DNA of 64,000 nucleotides. Source: Laguncularia racemosa. Its lineage: Eukaryota > Streptophyta > Magnoliopsida > Myrtales > Combretaceae. Position numbers and translations under genes: made by a program. The notes below the pieces were generated by a model. The model was given only the letters and a program-made list of their open reading frames with translations. It searched no databases and had not been told where the DNA came from. Location: positions 9,021,559 to 9,085,558 of the forward strand of contig JBBMOL010000008.1 of assembly GCA_037954665.1 (NCBI GenBank), in the 5' to 3' direction. Shown here in pieces: positions 9,036 to 21,819 of this stretch. Each line of letters starts with the position of its first letter. Positions within the stretch are counted from its first letter, which is position 1.

Positions 9036-10779
9036 ATTATGACAAAAGCGATCCTATGACTTGAAGAATTAAAATGAAACCGACATTAGGGATAAAAATC
9101 CCCTTGATTTAGAATGGATTAAATGACAATGGTCACTAAAGGCAAAAATGAGATGAAGACTTTTGACTTGGATTTGAATATATAAGATTTGATTGTTAGG
9201 GATAACAAGTTAGAGTGGACAGAATTAGCCCTAAGGCAAATGGATTGACTTTGACTCAAACAAGAATTGGCTATTGGAGTCGACATACTGAAAAGAATGA
9301 ACTTAGCCATTAGGAGCTTTCTAGATTCAAACAACAATCTTATGAAAATCTTTTTTTTTTTTTTAAGATACACTAATAAATGTAGATTTGTTATAGTTTC
9401 CCAAGCACTCTTACTAAGTAATAAGCCCATAATGACTAGTTCTACCTATGGACCATTTTTTTAGAGGACTTATTGTTCTTTAGGGGCTTTGAACTCTTCC
9501 TTAGAGGCTTTAAGCTCCTTTATTATAATATTGATCTTCAAACTTGAGGTAAATGACTTTTATTCCACTAGGAATAGCTTCAATCATCTTTCTGCTTGAA
9601 AATAGACATCTCATTAATGACTAGTTTAGTCTAAAAGGAATTTCCTCACCTTCTCTTGGTCTAGATTTCACTCTTGATTGCAATTTCAAATATTATAGTT
9701 CATCTTGTAAGTGATTTGCTAAAATCAATCTATTAGGTCTTTTTTTTTTTGGTAATGTAATCTGGTTAAGATTTTAATGAAAAAGCTTATCATTATAACA
9801 ACCTGGGTTTAGAAGTGTGCTTGCCCCAATTTCAATTTTTTTCTAGGATAAAATATTTCCTATGACCTAAAAAGCTTGACATCATGGGTAGAACTTGGTT
9901 TTGAACTGTAGATCTTAGAGGTTTTTAGATTGTCACTTTTATGATTGCCTTTAGTGCTTATGAATCTTTTTGGGCTCACTCTTGATTATGTATGGGCCCT
10001 AATTACCTTAGGTTTTTTTTTTTAATTCCACAATAGGTGACTATTTCTTTTCTATTGGATGACTTATAGTTTAAAGTAGTTAGATTTTGTGTAGTTTTCA
10101 TGATCTAGGATCTTCTTAATCTAAAAGGAAATAAATTATCAATGACAATTGATTACTCTTGAATTGATGCAACTAAGGCAAGCACAAATTGGTTAATCTG
10201 ATGGCCTGATTGCCCTATTGTAGGGTGGTTTTTTATTAGGATTTGAAAAGGCTTAATAGGGTAAACAAGGGATAATTGTGTTTAAGGTAAAGAAATGAAT
10301 ACTTGACATCATTTTAAATCACGTATCAAATTCAAGATGGACCTCCTTTGACGAATGAGACTGAAAAGCTTACTCAACTTCTCAAGTGTTTAAAGGTTGG
10401 TGTTTGGGATGTGATTTGCCTATTTTCATCCTAAACTTTTCAACTGCTAAGATGTTTTATTTAATTTCTTTCCTTATTTAGCTTAAATGGCCGAATGTCC
10501 ATAAAAGATTGTGATGCTTCAAGTTGAGTACATCATGCCTCTAAAGTTAACAAAAATAAAGAGAAATGTTGATAGATAACTTTTATTTCGATGGTTCATT
10601 TCTTTTGCTATACAACATTAGCAAAGATTGACCCTCTTAACTTGCTAACATTTGCCCCTCACTCTCTTACCCCAAACGATATCCCTAATCATTTTGGATC
10701 ATTGGTTAGTTCATCTTGTGGTAGTAGTAAACTTTCAACATTAGGCACTAAAGATAGTCCTTTATAGCTTGGGGAAGAA
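9036..10779. other. No gene recognised; decayed repeat sequence
   Basis: AT-rich with short poly-T runs. Stretches read like much-mutated minus-strand coding sequence (for example KELKASKEEFKAPKEQ near 9500), which would fit a decayed retrotransposon, but no domain can be named. Confidence 0.5.
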
Positions 10780-10960
10780 TTTTCTTTATACATGGACCCA
10801 TTGACTTCCAAGAGGTCTGGTTGGATAATTTTTTAATCTATGAGGTCTTAAACTTTATTCTTCAACCCTTAGTAGTTTTCAATTGAGTAACCTACTTAAC
10901 CTATATGATAGTCACATTGCGTGTCTAGATCATAGTTTCTTGGCTTCTAGTTTAGTTTAG
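10780..10960 (-). pseudogene. Remnant of a Tat-like retrotransposon gag zinc-finger region
   Basis: Minus-strand translation gives CDYHIG, stop, VGYSIEN, then GLKNKV, stop, DLID, stop, KIIQPDLL. This follows the plant Tat/Ogre-type gag pattern C-x-Y-H ... G-H-s-i-e-x-C ... L-K-x-K-V-q-d-L-I-D. Three stops, and Tyr at two positions where His and Cys are usual, show heavy decay. Resemblance is from family knowledge; the rest of the element is not recognisable. Confidence 0.5.
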
Positions 10961-11420
10961 GGGTTTCATAGGATATGATCCTAGCTCCCCTTAGCTTAAT
11001 AAAGGCCTAAGCCATCAAGAACTTAGATGGAGTAAATTGCCTTCCATGACCTTAGACTTGTATTTTCTTACTTAGTGGGTTAGCCTCTAGCTTTTTTCTT
11101 TTTGGTGCCTCCTTAGTATTGAGGCTTAGTGATGGGAATTAGCTTGCACTAACTCTTTCCAATGATTCATTAGAAGGAATTGGAAAACTAATGACAAGGG
11201 CAAGGACAAAATGCATAGAGTAGCCTTTGAATGGACTTGTTCAAGATCATTTAGACCAAGCATTGCAGTTGAGCAATTCGAGAGATAAAGAGTTCATTTT
11301 CCATTTATCAAGCATCTCCAATAATAATAATGAAGATCAAAGCTTGGAGCAACATGGTCTTAGGGTTTTTTCCATCCGATCAGGTTCTAGGTTTATCTCA
11401 ACCTAGGGTTCACATCAATT

Positions 11421-11430
11421 AGTATAAAAG
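11421..11430 (+). promoter_or_regulatory. Probable TATA box of element C LTR
   Basis: AGTATAAAAG, about 290 bases after the proposed LTR start and followed by a T-rich leader. Confidence 0.45.
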
Positions 11431-11998
11431 CTTTGGCTTTTGAAAATTGAGTGTTATCTATCCTTTGATTATTTCGTTGTTATCTTTCATCCTTTAGTTC
11501 TTGTGTTTTAATTGTTATTGTTCTTATTCATTAAAATTTCATCTTGCTTGTGTCCTTTCATTGATTTGATTTGTTGCTTTTAGCCTACAATTCTAATTTG
11601 TGTTTAAAGAGTTAACCAAAAAAAAAAAAAAGAAGAAGAAAAGAAATTTGTATAAAAAAAAATCAAGATTGAGTTGTGTAATCAACACTTATCTCACAAT
11701 CTGAATTTTTTTTTTTAAAAAAAGAGCTTGATATGAAATTCCTTCTTTGAATTACTTAGATAAAGTTATTCCTTTGTTCTTTGTCTTACTTTATCGTTAC
11801 TTGCTGTCTGGTGGGGTCATCAATAAGGTTCTTATTAAAGAGCTTGTGAGGAGACATTTATTGGATAAAAAGAAAAAACAAAATTAATTGAGTGAAACAC
11901 AAGTGATTCAAATCCATATTTTTGAATGTAAGCACGTGAGGGAGTGTTTGAGAGGAAAAGTCTCTTTTTACTAACAAACTCTTTGTAGGTTGTGAAAC

Positions 11999-13437
11999 AT
12001 GAGTAGTGGAGGAGATAATGTGGATTTTGATATAAAGTTGTTTATAAAGGCTATCCAAGATCAATTTAAACTTTTGAATAAAAGGTTAGATGATCATGAA
12101 TCTCCTTCTAAGATTAAATCTTTCTGAAGGAGTATAGATGAGGAGGGAAAGATGAGGAGCCTGATGTTGATGTGACTAGTTCTAGGAGAGGTAAAAGGAC
12201 TATTCAGAAGCAAGACAATAATTTAGGAAGCATTAAGATGAAAATCCCTAATTTTCAAGGGAAGAATGACCTTGAGTTGTATTTGGAGTGGGAGAGAAGG
12301 GTGGAAGATGCGTTTGATTGTCATAATTATTCTGAGGAGAAGAAGGTTAAACTTGTAGCAGTTGAGTTCACTGATTATGCTAGCATTTGGTGGGATCAAC
12401 TTGTGGTTAGTAGGCAAAGAAATGGTGAGAGACCTATTCGATTATGGAAAGAGATGAAAGTAGTAATGAGAAAAAGGTTTATACCTAGTCATTACTATAA
12501 AGACTTGTATAGAAAGTTATAGAGGCTGACTCAAGGTTTCATAAGTGTTGAGGATTATTACAAAAAGATGGAGGTAGTTATGATTTAAGCAAACATAGAA
12601 GAAGATAGTGGGGCAATAATGGCTAGATTTGTTAATGGCCTAAACAGAGAGATAGCTGATGTAGTGGAGTTGTATCATTATGTGGAGATAAAGGAATTAT
12701 TACATAAGGCTATCAAGGTAGAGAGGCAATTAAAGTCTAAGGGTAACTTCAAGTATGGCTCTACTTTTAGCTCTTCATGGAAGTCAAATTGGAAGAGTAG
12801 CAAGGATGACTCTAAGCAAAAGGAAGATACAAAGGCTAAGGAATCAACTATTTATCCTAAAAGTGAAACCGAAATTAAATCCTCTTCTAGATCATGTGAT
12901 ATTAAGTGTTTCAGGTGTCAAGGAATGGGACACATTGCATCTCAATGTCTAAACAAGAGGGTTATGATTGTTTTGGATAATGGTGATGTAGAGAGTGTCG
13001 GTTTAATTGAGGAAGAGATGCCACCATTGGAGGAATATAGTGATGTTGATATAGAGGGTCCTGTGAAAGGAGAGATGTTAGTCACTAGGCGTACTCTAAA
13101 CATATAACCTAAGGAAGAAGTTGATGAGGAATAGTGTGAGCACATGTTTCATACTAGGTACCATGTGAGTGGTAAAGTATGTAGCATGATTCTTGATACT
13201 GGTAGTTGCACCAATGTTGCAAGTTCTTTAATGGTTGAGAAATTGCATCTACCTTCACTGAAGCATCGTAGACCATAGAAGTTGCAATGGTTGAATGAAT
13301 GTGATGAAGTTAAGGTGACAAAGTAGGTTTTAGTTGTATTTTCCATTGGCAACTACAAGGATGAGGTTCTTTGTGATGTGGCACTAATGCATGCTAGACA
13401 TCTTCTTTTAGGGTGTCTAGAAATCAAACTAACACCA
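11999..13437 (+). pseudogene. Gag-protease of element C (broken and truncated)
   Basis: The probable start is the ATG at 11999 (MSSGGDNVDFDIKLF); a frameshift near 12125 moves to the main frame. The gag core is at 12235-12520 (KIPNFQGKNDLELYLEWERR, IWWDQLVV, MRKRFIPSHYYKDLY). A CCHC knuckle CFRCQGMGHIASQC lies at about 12908-12950. The protease loop LDTGSCTNVASS at about 13193-13228 has an intact D-T-G. The frame is lost after LLLG near 13420, where related elements continue with RPW. Stops at about 12520, 12587, 13105, 13132, 13276 and 13324 are mostly TAG/TAA where Gln is expected. It resembles the gag-protease of B and D but is more distant. Confidence 0.85.
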
Positions 13438-14200
13438 TTGGCAACTACCAAATTAGCTTATTGTGTATATTTACCAAAATTACTATTTTAACCATGATTT
13501 TACTTAAAATTACCTCATAGTACTTAATTAATCAAACTTTCCTACCAAATCGAAGTTAAATATTCCCAATATCATTATTAAGCTCTAGAAATCATCATGG
13601 GCAAGTAATTTCATGAAAAACTTGTTATTTGTGATATTTTCAAAATGGGGTATATTATTGAAAATAATTATAATAATTATTAAACATGTAAGTTATCAAG
13701 ATTTCTTTGTATGTAAATTAAATATAACCTATGAGGAGTATTTAAACAAAAAATTAGCTCAAAACTACATTGTTAATGGTTCTAAAAGTGGATTCCCAAA
13801 AAGAGCAATTTCTGAACAACCTATAAATCCATTAAAAATTTCAAGCATGGAAAAATTTTATGTTAATCTGCATAAAAAATAAGGCTAGAATACATTTTTT
13901 TAATATAAAATTAATAAGTAGATTAAGTTTTTTCAAAAAATTAAATAAGATCAGATGGAAGAAGAGGCTTAGTAACATATGGTGCTTTAATCATCGTTTG
14001 GTCTTCTCTCCTTATCAAAAGAACTCATTATGATAGCAAAAGCTTAACCCAAAGACGGCTTAATTGCAGCTTACTCCTAACTATAGTAATCCCACTAGAT
14101 CGATTGCATGCAATAATTTCCCCTATTTTTTTCTATTTTATTTGATTTTCCTTGCATTTTCTAGGTTGGTTTCTTACATAATCCTAACTGAAAATTCACT
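13438..14200. other. No gene recognised
   Basis: AT-rich. The one open stretch (13613-13882, 89 residues) is Lys/Ile/Asn-rich with no motif I recognise and is probably chance. Confidence 0.5.
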
Positions 14201-14760
14201 AATTAATGTTAAGTTGTACTTGATTGAATGAGGCTTGAATGATGTATAATGTACATGATAAATCTGAAAATTTTACAATTAAAAGTTCACTTTTAGTATG
14301 TTTGACGCATAATGGTGATTGATTCATTAATGGAAAGTATTGAAGCGAGTTTCGACTCACTGAGTTGTATTTGAATGCCTTGAATGTGTTTTTATACCCT
14401 TCGTGATATTCAATCTATTCTTCATGAAATTCAAGCTTAATCCATTTTCTTTAACCAAAATCATCAAAAATGCATTTTTGGATAAGTATTGAGATAATTA
14501 CTTTTTCATGTAAAGATTTACTCTAAGGTTTGATTTCTACAAAAAGTTTTATCAAAGTTAAAACCATTTTCACTCAACAAGCAATTAAAATTTTGGATTA
14601 AAATGGTTTCAAGAATGTGTTTAATCTTCTTCAGCATGGTGATCAATGTTAAAATGTATTTATGGGCTTAAATTATAATATTGGACTTAAAACTAAAATA
14701 CACATAATAACATGTGGGCCTTTTAATGAGTAGTCAAATTAAGGAATAATAAAAAGAATT
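14201..14760 (+). repeat. Dispersed repeat R1, copy 1
   Basis: Matches 51861-52450 in the same orientation with many point differences. Both begin AATTAATGTTAAGTTGTA and share blocks such as CTTCATGATATTCAA-like and TATTGGACTTAAAACTAAAA, ending near AATAATAAAA. Flanks differ. The TGTTAAG start could be an LTR edge, but no matching CA end or target duplication was found. Confidence 0.75.
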
Positions 14761-16764
14761 AGCACATCCCTTTTGAGAGGACCGAATCAATCCAAGCTTG
14801 ATTCACATGAATTGAACCAATTTCCTCTCGATCGACTCACTAAACCAATCCAAACCTAAAAAATAAGAAAATTAAAATAATATATGTACATATGTGAAAA
14901 TTAAAATATAATAATAATATTAGAATTAAAATAAAATAGATTAGAACTGAACCTCTAAGAGATGAACAAATCCAATTATCTCTAATTGGTTCAAATTTAT
15001 CTTAATCAATTCACAACCTTTGAACTAATTCAATTAACAAGCCGACTCACCAATTAATAAAAGAAAATATAGAACTAGTAATCAAACTAAAATAGTGGAC
15101 TTATCTAGAACCTCTATATAAGTCTACTAGCCTAAATGGGTATTATACTTAGTTGCATATTGAGTTGATACCCATGAGCCTAATTTGTAGTTAAATATAA
15201 TTAAATAAATAATTATGTTAATTGGATTAATTAAACACTACTACTAATCAATAATTATGTCTTAATTGCATATTATCTTCTAATTGAGTAAAAGAAGCAA
15301 CTAATCAAAGATCTTCTTATGGATCTACCTTTTTAAGTACAAAATAGTTACATGCTATGTGCTAGAATTAGGAAAAACAAAATGAATTGATACTTAAATT
15401 CGACTTAAGTAATGCTGGTTGTGTTTGGTCACCTGATCTAGAGGATAACACCCTTGGATTAAGTTTTGAGTTACAATTCAAAAATGATATGGTAGTTAGG
15501 CGCCTATTCCACAAAGGTGATGTAGCAGGTAATCAATAAGGTTAATACTCGCATGAAGTGGCTATGCAAACAAAGGGATGTCAACCAAATGCTATATACA
15601 TTATGAGATCTACATAAATGGTTGGATGGACCGTGACTATAATGGCAAGCTTAGCGTTTGGAGCAAACACTCAAATGAGACTACTATATTATGTTTTGGT
15701 TAACGGTTTTTGTATCAAATATGGTTTTGGTCACTATACTTGAATATACCACGATAGGCCTTTAACGCCTATTAAGTACGATTAAACCCCTTTAATTCCA
15801 AAGAGTTTCCAAAGTCATGAATACTCATATATTAATTGTTTTACTTTAAATTAAATAATTTAATGAATCCGTGTTAATGCAATAGAATTAGGTATGCATG
15901 ACAAGTGAGATTGTGTTTAGCTATTCTGTATGGAGTTCTGGTAGTTCATTTCTTCTTTCTATGTTCTGAGTGATGATAATGATACATTTTATGCTAATGA
16001 TTATTGTTATGATTATCTCGGTTATGGCTCTAACAACGAGGTATGCGTTGATGGGAACAATGAGTAGTTCCATCATATATCTAGCCATTATCAGTTTACT
16101 ATTGTTTGTTTTTTAGGGTTAAGTAAGATTTAAACTCTTCCATTTAGCCAATGGACTTATATGGACTTTGTTTACAAACTTTGGTTTTGGTTTGGCTTAT
16201 AGACTGTATGAAGTACTTGAACTTTGTTTTGGGCCTTATAGATTTAGAGGATTATGGTGATGGTTTTAGTATCTTTTTGTACTATGTTCTGCTACCAAAT
16301 CATTGATTTCATCGAATAGTTTTCGAAGTTAATAATCATGTTTTCATAAGTTAAAATCTGATTAGAAACCTCAATAATAAGTAATCGATGTCTTAGTATA
16401 TTTTTACTTAAATAGGATATATGACAAACTGTTATACTTAGACATTTTAGGTGTGACCCAGTTATTATTTATAAACTTTTGCCCATAAACCAATTATTAA
16501 TTTGCATAGCTCATCACTTCCATGTTGTAGTGGTTACTTGTTAGGTATTTTTTATTTAATTTAAAAAAAGCCAATGAAGTTAAGAAGCTTATAGAGCACA
16601 TTCACATAAACCTATTTTATATAAAGCCATAAACATTTTTGTTCTTGTATCAATGACAATATACTTAAAAGAAAACAATTTTTTAGGATCTATCTAAAAT
16701 TTTTCTTATCATCTATAACTTATATTTAAATATATTATGTAATGTTTATATCTATTTAATTATT
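14761..16764. other. No gene recognised; LTR-like AT-rich sequence
   Basis: No open frame of note. Around 15400-15800 the composition resembles the untranslated middle of long plant LTRs, but no edge or homologue within the window was found. Confidence 0.4.
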
Positions 16765-18651
16765 TGTAATGCCCCAGAACCCAAGACACTACAACCCGCT
16801 ATTTGTCCTTACAAGGCAACGACACGTTAAGGCTCTTAACTTTACTCTAACACCATTTAAGCTTGTAACCAGTAATACTTGACATTCACAAATTTAATCA
16901 TTCATCTAACAACCTTCATGATAATTCTAATAAAATCCCTTATATCCATCAAATTCCTTAATATAACCTTAATAATTAATCTTAACCAAAAACTAAAACA
17001 GTTGGCTTCTTAAAAATTGAATAGTCTATTAACTTCTAAAGAACATCACTATTCAATACAAATAAATAACTCAACTTCGTGCTTCCTTTAATCATCATAA
17101 TAGTAAAAGTAATCTTCATCTTCCCTCTTCTATACATTCGATCCTAAGTCTTGGTCTTGGTTATCACATTCATTTGTGCTTATAGCTAAAAAAAATAAAA
17201 ATTAAAATCCTCTAAGGATGAGCTAACATTTAGTACGTATAACTAACAAACACATGCACATGAACAAGCAAGAATTTAAACATATGCATCAATGCAAACA
17301 TTAAACATCATACAACAATTTATTATTTCACTTAAGTCCACGTAACACCAATGGATTACTCATGACCTCACCAAACGTGTATACGTACTTAATACATAAT
17401 ACAGTGTTAGGAACTGCTACTACAAGCTCTAACACCCATGAGTCCTTAAACCTTAACCTTCCTAGATCATTTTCAAGTACGACTTAACTAAAGACAACGT
17501 CACACAAGGATCATTGTGGCGTCCCCCTAGAGATCTACCACTACAGTCTCCTAAGTTGAGCTAAGCACATACAACAAGCAACTTATACGATTCCATTATC
17601 TTAATCTAATTTGCAACTATCCTAACAATCATAAACAAAAACAAAGATTACACATACTTGGAATCATAGTCTTAAACACAACTTGCCCTAGACTATTAGC
17701 TAGACTATAATCTGTAAAACGTCAAGAGTTTACTCTTAGTACTAATCTAAGAATAATCTAATTTCTCACTTTTGTTCACTTAATTATTATCTTATTACTT
17801 CTCTTACTCTACTAGAATTCCTAAGGTTATTTTAAGCATTTAGGTTGCATGTAAATTCATCTAGATAGGAATTTAGTCGAGTAACAAAATGTTTCTAAGT
17901 ACACAATCGTGCTTTAGGCCGAGTACTTTGGCACGGTTGGAAACATGGTCGTGTATCTTTCTGTGTGTTTTTGCATTTTTGGCACGCCCAAGTACATAGT
18001 AGTGTAGTTGCCCATGTACCATTTTGTGGATTTTCATATTTTGACATGCTCAAGTACATAGGCTTGTCCTTCATTCTTGTACTTTTTTGTATCCTATGTG
18101 TATTTCTACACAGGTAGGTATATAAGCATATACTTGACCGTACAGTACGCTATTGTTCACAAATTGATTTTCTTATTCTTCAATTCATTCCTTAACTTAA
18201 TTTCTATAATAATAAGGCTAATTGGATCCTAGAATTTGTAAATTCTAATAAAATGTGTAGATTGATATACTTGTGCCAACTTGTGATTTGAACTCTCAGA
18301 TCACTTGATTCCATGCTCATTTCACTCCCTTTCCTTGATTCGAATATCAATCCTATTATAACAATTGGTTTAATTTACGATTCCATCATCAATACATTGA
18401 ATTGAATAATAGAATCCCCTTACCTAATTAAATCAAGTTTGGTCCTTGGTTTGCCCTTAGGGTTTCAGATAGTACCTCTTTGTCTGCTACTACGAAAATG
18501 GTAAAAAGAAGATTGCTAGGTTAAACTGGGTTATATATATCCCTTCATAAAAAGACCAATCTACACCCTTGTCCTTGTAAAAATTACACATTTATTCTTG
18601 TCATTATCTTTTATAAATATTATATTATTATATTATTTTCAGGTAATTACA
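16765..18651 (-). repeat. Long LTR (family Y relative) in minus orientation, probable solo LTR
   Basis: Plus-strand ends are TGTAAT (16765) and ATTACA (18651), a 6-bp inverted match typical of LTR edges. The first 80 bases resemble the complement of the Y1 end (TGTAATGCCCC, then ACAACCCGC). A TATA-like ATATATATAA on the minus strand is at about 18540-18531. A run of degenerate CACGG/CGTG motifs lies at 17900-18150. The 5-bp flanks are TTATT and TTAAC, a poor target duplication, but a longer direct repeat flanks the element (16733-16760 and 18663-18690). No coding sequence. Confidence 0.6.
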
Positions 18652-19932
18652 TTAACAATTAATATTATGTAATGTTTTTATCTATTTAAATATTAAAGAC
18701 TAAGAAATTAAATAATTGGACAATTGATGGTGTATTATTCATCTTCCAATCGTGTTATACCTTGTCAAATATGAGAATAGTGATAAATAATTTTTTCCAT
18801 TAAAATATATATGGTATTTCAACCCATCTCACAATGATGCGATATTGTAAAGATTGGGACGCTAGTGCTTTGAGTCTTTCTAAAGTTGAATGCACCATAA
18901 TGCCATCTTTCTTACTGTTAACTTCAGTTGCTTGGAAATCCTACTGCATTTATGAAGAGCAACATTCTTTCTGCTTCTAGTTCTAATCTTGTTGGAATAC
19001 TACTGGAGGTGAGTACATTCTCCTATTGTAATTTATAAAATAACAATAATAATAAAATGAACAAATATATCATAGATTATTTTGCACTTATTCACTATCT
19101 ACCAGCCAAATCGACGTCAATAGCCATAGCAATAGTAATAGGCTGTTTTGCATAAAAATAAGGTAACGGCATGTATGTTTGAATTAACATTACACTATTT
19201 AAATATCCACATTATCAAAAAAAAGAAAAAGAAAAAACAACAACAACCATCTCTCCTTGAGTGAACCATAAGACTGAAGTACAATAACATAAAAAAAACA
19301 ACGAATGCATGTGATATTCCCAAGCAATAACTGTTACTTGCAATCACCAAGGACACATAGTAAAAATGTTTGGAATATTAAACAAAAACAAATAAACATA
19401 ATACCTATGAGACAAATACCTGTATAAAAGATGATCCTTTGTAATAGATCTTATGTAATTGCAAAAATGAAAGAATGCAAGTTGAGACTTTTTTTTTTTT
19501 AATAGAAATCAATTGTAACGGCAAAAGCAATAGTCTGCCGTATGTAAAGAGGATAAAACGGTTAGTTTGCTTTTTCCTTTTTCTTTTCTTTTTTTAGTTA
19601 ATAGTTTGAATCGAAAATTTGAAAAAGCTGAAGGCACCAAAGGGTACTTTTTTTTTTTAATAAAAGGTAACATTTGATTGGAGGAGATTGTGTTAAAACA
19701 AAATGAAACGTTTGTTTGCGGCCCATTGCTTATAAAAGGTTGTTTTATATACTAAGAATTGTATCATTTTATATCATGTAAATGTAAAGCTTGCAATCCT
19801 AAAAAATGAAAATTCAATACTCAACAGGCTTTAAAAGGAAACAGTAATTGGCCAAAAATAAAAATAGAAAAGGTAATATTGAAGTGTTACAATGATAAAA
19901 AACTTCCGAAATTACATATTATAATATATATT
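18652..19932. other. No gene recognised
   Basis: AT-rich with short A- and T-runs. A slightly less AT-rich patch at 18836-19020 ends in GGAGGTGAGTAC, which resembles a splice donor, but no protein similarity is recognised. Confidence 0.45.
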
Positions 19933-20172
19933 GTTTAAGATAAATTGCAAATAAGCCTCCTTATGTTTCTCTCATGTGTACGTAGCCATCTCATCTTTAA
20001 AATCATTCATTTATACTTCCCAAACTTTAAGAATGCGCATTTTCACTATTACATGCTTATTTTGGGTCTAGATATGCATATTTTAAGGATTTGTGGGTTT
20101 AAATGCATGATCTCAAATGTAAGGGGGATTAAATAGAAATAAGTAAATGTAAGGGGGTATAATTACAGTTTA
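19933..20172. mobile_element. Small MULE-derived MITE (about 240 bp)
   Basis: The ends are imperfect inverted repeats: GATAAATTGCAAATAAGCC on the left and, read from the other strand, GTTAAACTGTAATTATACC on the right. The first 90 bases also resemble the outer TIRs of the MULE at 20781 and 31827 (TTTG/CTCTCATGTGT blocks). A 9-10 bp target duplication is possible only with several mismatches (both flanks end ATTG). No coding capacity; movement would need transposase from elsewhere. Confidence 0.5.
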
Positions 20173-20780
20173 ACCATTTTCATTGTTAGAAAAGAAAATG
20201 ACAACGAAAATTCAATTTTTTTTGTAAATAATTAAATAAGTAAAAAAGGAAGTACAACCCGAAGTCTATTGTAAGATAATTAATATTTGAGCAATTAAAT
20301 ACTAGAAATTGATGTTATGTGATTCATACTTTCAATTAAACTCGAAGTATTATGGCTTTCATGTTTGTATGAATATGATTATCTTGATAAAATAGGAGAA
20401 ATGTCTTTTCTTCCGATCTTTGTAAAATATATAGTTTGAAATATATATATTTTTAGCAAAAATATTAGAATTGAAAAGTGAGCAAAATCAAACTAATAAA
20501 ATGATGTGATTCAACTATATATAAACAAAAGAAAATTCTTTTAAGTTTTTTATAAGACCATTTTCACTTAAATTCCTTTCCCCCCCCCAAACTTTGACCA
20601 CTTTCTTAAAAGGTATGAATTGTGTAATGTCAATTTCTAGTCTTTAATTGTTTAAACATCAATTATCTCATAATAAATTTTAGATTTTGCTTCTTTTAAG
20701 TCATCAATTAATTAGTTAGTTATTTACCAAAGTTTTTAATTTTAGTTGTCATTTCTACTTCCTAAAACTAAAAAAAAAAA

Positions 20781-21130
20781 AAGTAATTTACAAATATACT
20801 TCTTTATGTTTGCTTCATGTGTGCTTCTCTCCCTTAACCTTGAAATTGTGAGTTTATATCCCCAAATTTTAAATGAAAAAAAAAAGAATTTTAAATGTTA
20901 AATTCCTATTTTAGGGGTAAAAAAGATTTAGGCAACTTGCAAAAATATTGTATTTTTTTAATTCTTAAATATTGTACCTAGAATAATTATTCAAAAAATA
21001 AGTTTTGAAGGCATGAACACAATTTGCGACTTCAGTTTTACGAAAATCTGCAAATTGAAGGTATAGACTGTGTTTGCGCCTTCAATACAATTTGAATTGA
21101 AGGCATGGACCTCATTCACGCCTTTAAGCA
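20781..21130 (+). repeat. Left terminal inverted repeat of the MULE
   Basis: The outer part (GTAATTTACAAATATACTT, then TTTGCTTCATGTGT) matches the complement of 31827-31743. The inner part from about 20925 (GGCAACTTGCAAAAATATTG, then GTACCTAGAATAATTATTC) matches the complement of 23804-23585. The inner segment has repeated GAAGGCATGAAC / GTTCACGCCTTCAA hairpin-like motifs. Confidence 0.75.
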
Positions 21131-21819
21131 TTTTGCTTGAAGAAGTGAACGAGACTTGTACCTTCAGTTCTACCACTAGGTAATCTCACCATCCATTTTT
21201 ATTTTTCTTTAACATCCACCATCAATGTAAAAAGCAACTCATGGGACAATTGTATAGAAAAGTAATAATATAAATGCAACAAAAGACATTTGCTTTAATT
21301 TTCCCATCTACAAACTCCTTTTTTTTTTTCTCTTGTTTGTAGGAAGTAAAAGAAGTATTTGTGCAAAGCAAAAAGGAGGGATTTTAATGAATACACTGAG
21401 ATTTAGCATTTCCTGAATGATTAATCAATTGTGGTATGTTTTTTTAGAAAAAGTTGAAGTTTTTTTTTTTTTTACTCTATTTGATATTATTATTTAAGAA
21501 AAATGTTACTGTAATGTTTTATTTTATAGAAAATATTAATGCTTATTGTTAGTTTGTAATGTGTTAAATATGATATATGTAGATCCTATAATATATAACA
21601 TGAGATATTAATTTTTGCCTTAATATGAGAATACTTTGTTATGAAAAAATTTTTAATATTATTTGTAAATATTAAATTAAAAATATTGTCTATGATGTTA
21701 TAAAAAAAATATGTGAGTGATATTTTTAATATTTGGTTTGCAAAATAATTTTTATATTGTTGTTAATTAAATTTGAGAATCTTGTCGGGAAATATATATA
21801 TACTGTAGATAAAAAAGCA

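Larger units (their letters stand above)
11130..13437 (+). mobile_element. Element C: truncated LTR retrotransposon remnant
   Basis: A probable LTR starts TGATGGGAATTAGC at 11130, like the TGATGGG start of element D's LTR in element orientation. A TATA-like AGTATAAAAG is at 11421-11430, followed by a pyrimidine-rich leader. Gag and protease follow from 11999. The element stops resembling a retrotransposon right after the protease block LLLG at about 13420. No primer-binding site, RT, integrase or second LTR was found. Confidence 0.6.

Noticed and set aside
9267..9464. Short frames at 9119-9464 on both strands
   Set aside because: Phe/Lys-rich because of a T-run; no motif, in decayed repeat sequence.
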